In this document: positions 60,432 through 64,000 of the stretch, in pieces
How positions within the stretch are numbered: the stretch's first letter is position 1
How the letters are laid out: each line of letters opens with the position of its first letter
Origin: Alginatibacterium sediminis
GTDB taxonomy: Bacteria > Pseudomonadota > Gammaproteobacteria > Enterobacterales > Celerinatantimonadaceae
Length of the DNA: 64,000 bases
NCBI RefSeq assembly: GCF_003610775.1
Contig: NZ_RAQO01000004.1
Coordinates: 1,115,838-1,179,837 of the forward strand
Reading direction: 5' to 3'
Program-made: the position numbers and the translations under genes
Notes under the pieces: generated by a model
What the model was told of the DNA's origin: nothing
Seen by the model: the letters and a program-made list of their open reading frames with translations, nothing else
The model's database searches: none

Positions 60432-61220
60432 TTAAAGTTGATAATTGAACTCGATTCGATGATCTCCATCTAATACATCCACTTTTTGATTCCAGTTAGC
60501 AAAATAGCGCACGTTGGCCCGAGGTGTAATCTGATATGAAATAGCCGCTTCATGGGTGATTAGATTATTGTCTTTCGCAAAATAAGTCTCTTTATATTCA
60601 CGACTACCGACAAGTGTTGTTAACCATACCGGATTGTAATTTATCCAAATTTTATCTGTTAGCGCAAGTTTACCGTAGAAACCCAATACTGCGAATGTAC
60701 CAGGAACGGTAATACCCTCTTTACTATCATTTTGAATTGAAAAGCCTAAACCGCCAAGGGGGTAGAGTTGCACAGACTTCCACTTAGGTAGGGCTTGTAT
60801 AATGCTATAGCTGCCATCTGCACTATCTCGATCAAAGTTTAGATTTACATCAAGCTGTGAACCTCTGCCTGAAGTCAAATCAACATTAAAACGACGAAAA
60901 CGCATAGTATCAATTGAATCGTCTACATTTGTATAAAGCGATTCGTTGTTGTCTCTAAATCCTAGTGAGGCTCCTCCAATACCTTTAATTTCTATAATAT
61001 TCATCCCCATAGTTGCTTCATTTCCAGTGTCGAAAACTTCACCAAGTTTAAGATTAATTCCTTTGTCAGTGAGACCACCGCCTACTTGGCGATAAACCGC
61101 CAATGGGTCTGACATATCTTGTACGTTCTTTGTATCTTCTTGAGATGCCAGCACCGATGGGATGAAAAGCGTATTCAAAATTATTAGTGATTTGCTCAGT
61201 CGCTTGCTAAAACTCATCAT
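60432..61220 (-). CDS. Outer-membrane beta-barrel type protein, unknown
   Basis: A 262-aa secreted protein: signal peptide about 1-26 (LSKSLIILNTLFIPSVLAS), then glycine- and aromatic-rich amphipathic strands (TMGMNIIEIKGIGGASLGF, LYPLGGLGFSIQND, AVLGFYGKLALTDKIWINYNP, ANVRYFANWNQKV) ending in FNYQL. It looks like a small outer-membrane channel or receptor of 8-12 strands. I do not recognise the family. The ATG at 61220 has AGGCG upstream and is preferred to the open frame at 61250. It is convergent with the EAL-like gene. Confidence 0.65.
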   Translation of the reverse strand: MMSFSKRLSKSLIILNTLFIPSVLASQEDTKNVQDMSDPLAVYRQVGGGLTDKGINLKLGEVFDTGNEATMGMNIIEIKGIGGASLGFRDNNESLYTNVDDSIDTMRFRRFNVDLTSGRGSQLDVNLNFDRDSADGSYSIIQALPKWKSVQLYPLGGLGFSIQNDSKEGITVPGTFAVLGFYGKLALTDKIWINYNPVWLTTLVGSREYKETYFAKDNNLITHEAAISYQITPRANVRYFANWNQKVDVLDGDHRIEFNYQL

Positions 61221-61469
61221 TTGTTCGCCTATAATCTTAGTGTTATTCAATCATTAGGCATATTTTGACAGTAGCGGGACTTAGGTGGTATCCGAAAAAT
61301 TACTAATCAACTGCACTACAACGCCATTAACAATGGCCGCCTACACAGCACTAATTGGTGATGTTTTCCGTATAAACTGCGAATTTGACAGCTCTATTCC
61401 TTGTAAAAATAATCCATAGATTTAAAAGATAATGGCGAAGAGCTTAGGAAAAGCAAAGTCTACCTTAGA

Positions 61470-61604
61470 ATGAAACAAGCTCGATTAAAGGCTACTCGCA
61501 GTTATAAGCTTCATCCTCGTTTTGCAGGGGGACATGTTATTAATACTGCGGATATCTCGCTGACCCTAAGCTTTAATATAGCGAATCCGAATAAATATAA
61601 GTGA
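61470..61604 (+). pseudogene. Short frame, possible gene remnant
   Basis: A 44-codon frame starting ATG, containing RSYKLHPRFAGGH and ISLTLSFNIANPN. The composition looks protein-like, but there is no family match, weak ribosome-binding context and no partner. More likely a relic than a working gene. Confidence 0.25.
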
Positions 61605-61760
61605 CTGACTTTAAATTACTTTCTAACAAATGAAGGCTGCTTATATCAAGGATTGATATAGATGTTTTTTCCCGACAGGTTGTGAGTTTGACAATGAAGG
61701 ATACCCCTAAAGCAGGTTTGATTATCTACGAGTTATTGAAGGCTATTTGATGGCGTTCAC

Positions 61761-61925
61761 TTGAGAGCAGGTATTATTTCATTAAAATATGGGGGCCAAA
61801 TACCTGGTCAGATTGGCGATGTTGTTTATAAGAACAAAACTTTCAACGTTAGTTTGAGTCGGCGCGAAAACTCCCATGGTAAGACTGCCCATAGTTATTT
61901 CTTTGCTAAAGAAGAAACTAGTTAA
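61761..61925 (+). pseudogene. Short frame, possible C-terminal gene remnant
   Basis: A 54-codon frame from TTG, containing ISLKYGGQIPGQIGDVVYKNK and ending in FFAKEETS. It reads like the C-terminus of an extracellular beta-rich protein. No start signal; probably the end of a gene whose front part (61470-61750) is broken by stops. Confidence 0.25.
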
Positions 61926-62022
61926 GCGTCCAAGAAATTAGCGGCTTACCACTGTGTGAAGTTAGTAATATTTACTCTACAAGTAAAAAATAGATTTAAG
62001 TCAGAACTTTTGGCCGTTAAAT

Positions 62023-62367
62023 TTAAGCCACAGTTTTGAATTCATGAGGAGTTATGCTTTCGATAAATTGACTCTCCAAATCACTAAAAGAGATATAGTT
62101 GTATTTTTCACCGCAACTAAATCGTTGCTTAGCATAGGAATCAGTATATGGTCCGATTACAATAACTTTGTTAACAATACTACTGTAACCGTTTTCAATA
62201 AACTGCCTATAGAAACGACAGTGCAAAACAACGATGTCATAGTTTAATGTAACGTAGCGTTCTAAATCTAAACAATTGTCAAGTTTTTCCGAAACGATAT
62301 CCTTTTCCTGAAGAAACCTATTAATTGCCAAGAAAATTGATTCATCTCCAACATAGAGTAATTTCAC
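62023..62367 (-). CDS. Orphan pseudo-receiver domain protein
   Basis: A 114-aa single-domain protein. MKLLYVGDESIFLAINRFLQE resembles the first strand and helix of a response-regulator receiver, but the acidic pair is D8-E9 and the phospho-acceptor strand reads DIVVLHCRF with His where Asp is expected; KVIVIGPYTDS would be strand 4. It looks like a phosphorylation-independent receiver fold. It stands alone, about 0.8 kb from a NarL-type regulator. It could also be an unrelated alpha/beta protein. Confidence 0.5.
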   Translation of the reverse strand: MKLLYVGDESIFLAINRFLQEKDIVSEKLDNCLDLERYVTLNYDIVVLHCRFYRQFIENGYSSIVNKVIVIGPYTDSYAKQRFSCGEKYNYISFSDLESQFIESITPHEFKTVA

Positions 62368-63175
62368 AACATTATCTCTGATAAAACATGATGTGATGAT
62401 TGCAAAATGTGAATAATAACAACACTCGAAAAATTACCAGTCCTTCTTTGGGGATTACATACTTGGTTGAGCGGCTAAGCTACAATGTGTGTTATCACTA
62501 CAGACCAAAAGATCGATAATGCATTGATTAATATCATATTATAGATGCTAGCTTGGTAACAAGAAATTTTGACTCAATGTTTTATTACTCCGACTACAGT
62601 TTTCTTTTTCATCCATAGCCTAGCTCAAAAAGCTCTTTTAGCACCTGTATCTCCAATTTGTCCTCCTCATAGATATGTTAAAAAGTCTTGTGAATGTTTA
62701 TACAATAAAAGTCTTAAGCCCGTAGCCTAATCTTAGATCTCAGTTCATCCAAAGAACCCCTTGAAGAGAAATTATGTGTATGATTGAAGATGGGCAACTA
62801 AACTTATTTGAGTCAGTAAGACTGTGTAACAACGCCTCAAAATGTTGTCTACGCCCAGCCTATGAAAATTCAAGGGTAAGCTTGCTTTATAGTAAGGTAC
62901 TTCTAACACGGATATAGGCCTACTGGGTGACAAAGTGTAGGGTTCGAACGAAACCATATCGAGAAGCTTTTAATAAGTTTTAACCCTTAAACTAAAACTA
63001 TTTTAGTAGCCTCGTCTAGCTAAGATGTTTTCTATCGAATGGTCGGTAAAACATCGTCTACGAATTAGTAATGAACGCAAAATAACTAAGTAAATACCAA
63101 ATATGTTTTGCTCTCATATTACCGGTTACCATGGTAATGTTGGCTAACCGTAAGCAGTTTAAGGAAATTCAGCAA
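62368..63175. other. 808-bp AT-rich gap before the response regulator
   Basis: No convincing gene. A 47-codon plus-strand frame (62774-62917) is the only candidate. TTAAAA, 17 nt, TACAAT near 62678-62706 could be a promoter reading towards it. The region must also hold the promoters of the two flanking signalling genes. Confidence 0.45.
62774..62917 (+). CDS. Possible small protein, 47 aa
   Basis: An ATG frame with GAAGAGA upstream, reading MCMIEDGQLNLFESVRL and then a Cys-rich stretch CNNASKCCLRP. No family is recognised, and in such AT-rich non-coding DNA a frame of this length can occur by chance. Confidence 0.2.
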   Translation: MCMIEDGQLNLFESVRLCNNASKCCLRPAYENSRVSLLYSKVLLTRI

Positions 63176-63811
63176 ATGGAAAAGAAAAGGATTCTTCTTG
63201 CAGATGATCATGTCTTAGTAGCGGAGGGAATCAAAAATCTGCTTTCAGAAGACTACGACATCATCGGTATTGTCGAAGATGGCAATGCATTAGTTACCCA
63301 AGCTAAAAAACAACGCCCTGACATCATCGTGTCCGACATATCAATGCCAATAATGAATGGCTTAAACGCAGCGGAGAAGATTATAGCTGCTGACATTGGG
63401 GTAAAAATTATTTTATTGACCATGCATCCAGAAGTTAAATACGCCTTAAAGGCCTTAGATACAGGGGTCCATGGATATTTGCTAAAACACTCAGCCCCAG
63501 AAGAGCTAATTATTGCTATCAAAACGGTTCTTAAAGGCAGAACCTATATTACCCCTGCATTAGCCGCAGATATAATGGATGCTTACAAAAACAGTGATGG
63601 TGGTGTTGCTGACCCACTTGAACAGCTAACCACACGACAACGAGAAGTATTACAACTTTTAGTGGAAAGCAATTCAGCAAAAGAAATCGCTAACATTCTT
63701 AATATTTCTAGCCGTACCGTAGAGTTTCACAAGTACAAGATGGTCGAAATATTAAACTTGAAAAATGCGAGTGAACTTGTACCCTTTGCAATTAAAAACA
63801 ACCTTGTTTAA
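63176..63811 (+). CDS. NarL/LuxR-family response regulator
   Basis: A 211-aa two-component regulator. The receiver domain has the acidic pocket in LLADDHVLVAEGI, phospho-acceptor Asp54 in IIVSDISMPIMNG, Thr in LLTMHP and Lys104 in GYLLKHSAPEE. The C-terminal LuxR-type helix-turn-helix is LTTRQREVLQLLVESNSAKEIA followed by LNISSRTVEFHKYKM. It binds DNA when phosphorylated by an unknown histidine kinase; none is visible before the window end. The ATG at 63176 with AAGGAA upstream is preferred to the open frame at 63131. Confidence 0.92.
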   Translation: MEKKRILLADDHVLVAEGIKNLLSEDYDIIGIVEDGNALVTQAKKQRPDIIVSDISMPIMNGLNAAEKIIAADIGVKIILLTMHPEVKYALKALDTGVHGYLLKHSAPEELIIAIKTVLKGRTYITPALAADIMDAYKNSDGGVADPLEQLTTRQREVLQLLVESNSAKEIANILNISSRTVEFHKYKMVEILNLKNASELVPFAIKNNLV

Positions 63812-63879
63812 GTTGTCCTGATGTACTTTCTACTCGTTGCTTCTGGCTTGTAAAACTTACATTACTCATGCGACTACAA

Positions 63880-63910
63880 AGCCAAGTGCTCTTATGAAGA
63901 ACACTTGGCT
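63880..63910. terminator. Hairpin downstream of the response regulator
   Basis: AGCCAAGTG (63880-63888) and CACTTGGCT (63902-63910), with inner TCTT/AAGA pairing, form a long stem with a 3-nt loop 68 nt after the stop. The following sequence is only weakly T-rich, so it may be a terminator or part of another RNA. Confidence 0.5.
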
Positions 63911-64000
63911 GATAGACCTAACTTTGTGAAGGGTTAGCTCCGCACTATTAATGAATATAGTGGGGCTTAATTTGCGGCTTAAGCACTCGCTTTTTCCAGA

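Larger units (their letters stand above)
61221..62022. other. 802-bp gap with decayed coding remnants
   Basis: No intact gene is visible. Two short frames stand out by coding-like composition, at 61470-61604 and 61761-61925, both plus strand. Between them a third frame reads EFDNEGYP, stop, SRFDYLRVIEGYLMAF, stop. The region is AT-rich and looks like an eroded gene or old insertion; no inverted-repeat ends or family match were found. Confidence 0.45.

Noticed and set aside
62772..62957. 61-aa minus-strand frame in the AT-rich gap
   Set aside because: No ribosome-binding site, no recognisable pattern, and it overlaps the plus-strand candidate; probably chance.
62023..63811. Toxin-antitoxin or defence system at the 3' end
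   Set aside because: No toxin, nuclease, reverse transcriptase or antitoxin-like protein is visible; the intact genes are receiver-like and LuxR-type regulators.

Overview
The window looks like chromosomal core DNA of a marine, aerobic gammaproteobacterium of the Alteromonadales type. The reasons are the gene order (tig-clpP-clpX-lon-hupB-ppiD; rluB-scpB-scpA-yciO-trpH beside trpL-trpE-G-D-CF-B-A-yciB-yciI; bioA divergent from bioBFCD; a YdjA-like nitroreductase, fadH, sppA and ansA close together; gsk-hemH-adk), the fused trpC-trpF, the NQ-rich proteins, and several family-restricted hypotheticals (DUF2982, DUF3334 and DUF2989 types). This placement comes from recognising families by eye; no search was run. 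No rRNA, tRNA, CRISPR array, phage or complete insertion sequence was seen.

Layout. 1-2.2 kb: the tail of an Mrp antiporter gene, an M15-type peptidase gene split by a 158-bp miniature inverted-repeat element, a 2-hydroxyacid dehydrogenase, and a second divergent copy of the same element. 2.2-10.7 kb: protein quality control on the minus strand (ppiD, hupB, lon, clpX, clpP, tig). 10.9-14.7 kb: rluB, scpB, scpA, yciO and trpH on the minus strand. 14.7-21.6 kb: a complete trp operon on the plus strand behind a classic attenuator whose leader peptide has three consecutive Trp codons. 21.7-24.7 kb: yciB, yciI, a DUF2982-type protein, lpxM and a small monooxygenase-like protein. 24.9-28.3 kb: a short PstS-like periplasmic protein, a porin and a chemoreceptor. 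28.6-31.5 kb: a NagD-like phosphatase, a Kef-type antiporter and dsbB. 31.6-35.1 kb: a GGDEF-EAL protein overlapping a substrate-binding lipoprotein. 35.2-41.7 kb: htpX, the biotin genes and a small membrane protein. 41.9-50.9 kb: asnS, a DUF3334/CheX-like protein, a YdjA-like nitroreductase, fadH, a thioesterase, sppA, ansA and yeaC. 51.2-60.4 kb: a DUF2989-type lipoprotein, gsk, hemH, adk, sbcB, cdd, purT and a degenerate receiver/EAL-like protein. 60.4-64 kb: an accessory-looking AT-rich stretch with an unknown outer-membrane-type protein, decayed coding remnants, an orphan pseudo-receiver and a NarL/LuxR-type response regulator.

How the genes work together. The protease/chaperone block carries recognisable heat-shock (sigma-32-like) promoter matches before lon and, far away, before htpX, both with a 14-nt spacer. 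The trp genes form one attenuated transcription unit. Signalling themes recur: a chemoreceptor next to a porin and a binding protein, a c-di-GMP enzyme translationally coupled to a binding protein, and two catalytically degenerate signalling proteins at the 3' end.

The most notable observations are the precise element insertion whose removal restores the peptidase reading frame, the trp leader, the paired heat-shock promoters, a terminator set directly against the clpP ribosome-binding site, and the pseudo-receiver/EAL-like protein behind purT.
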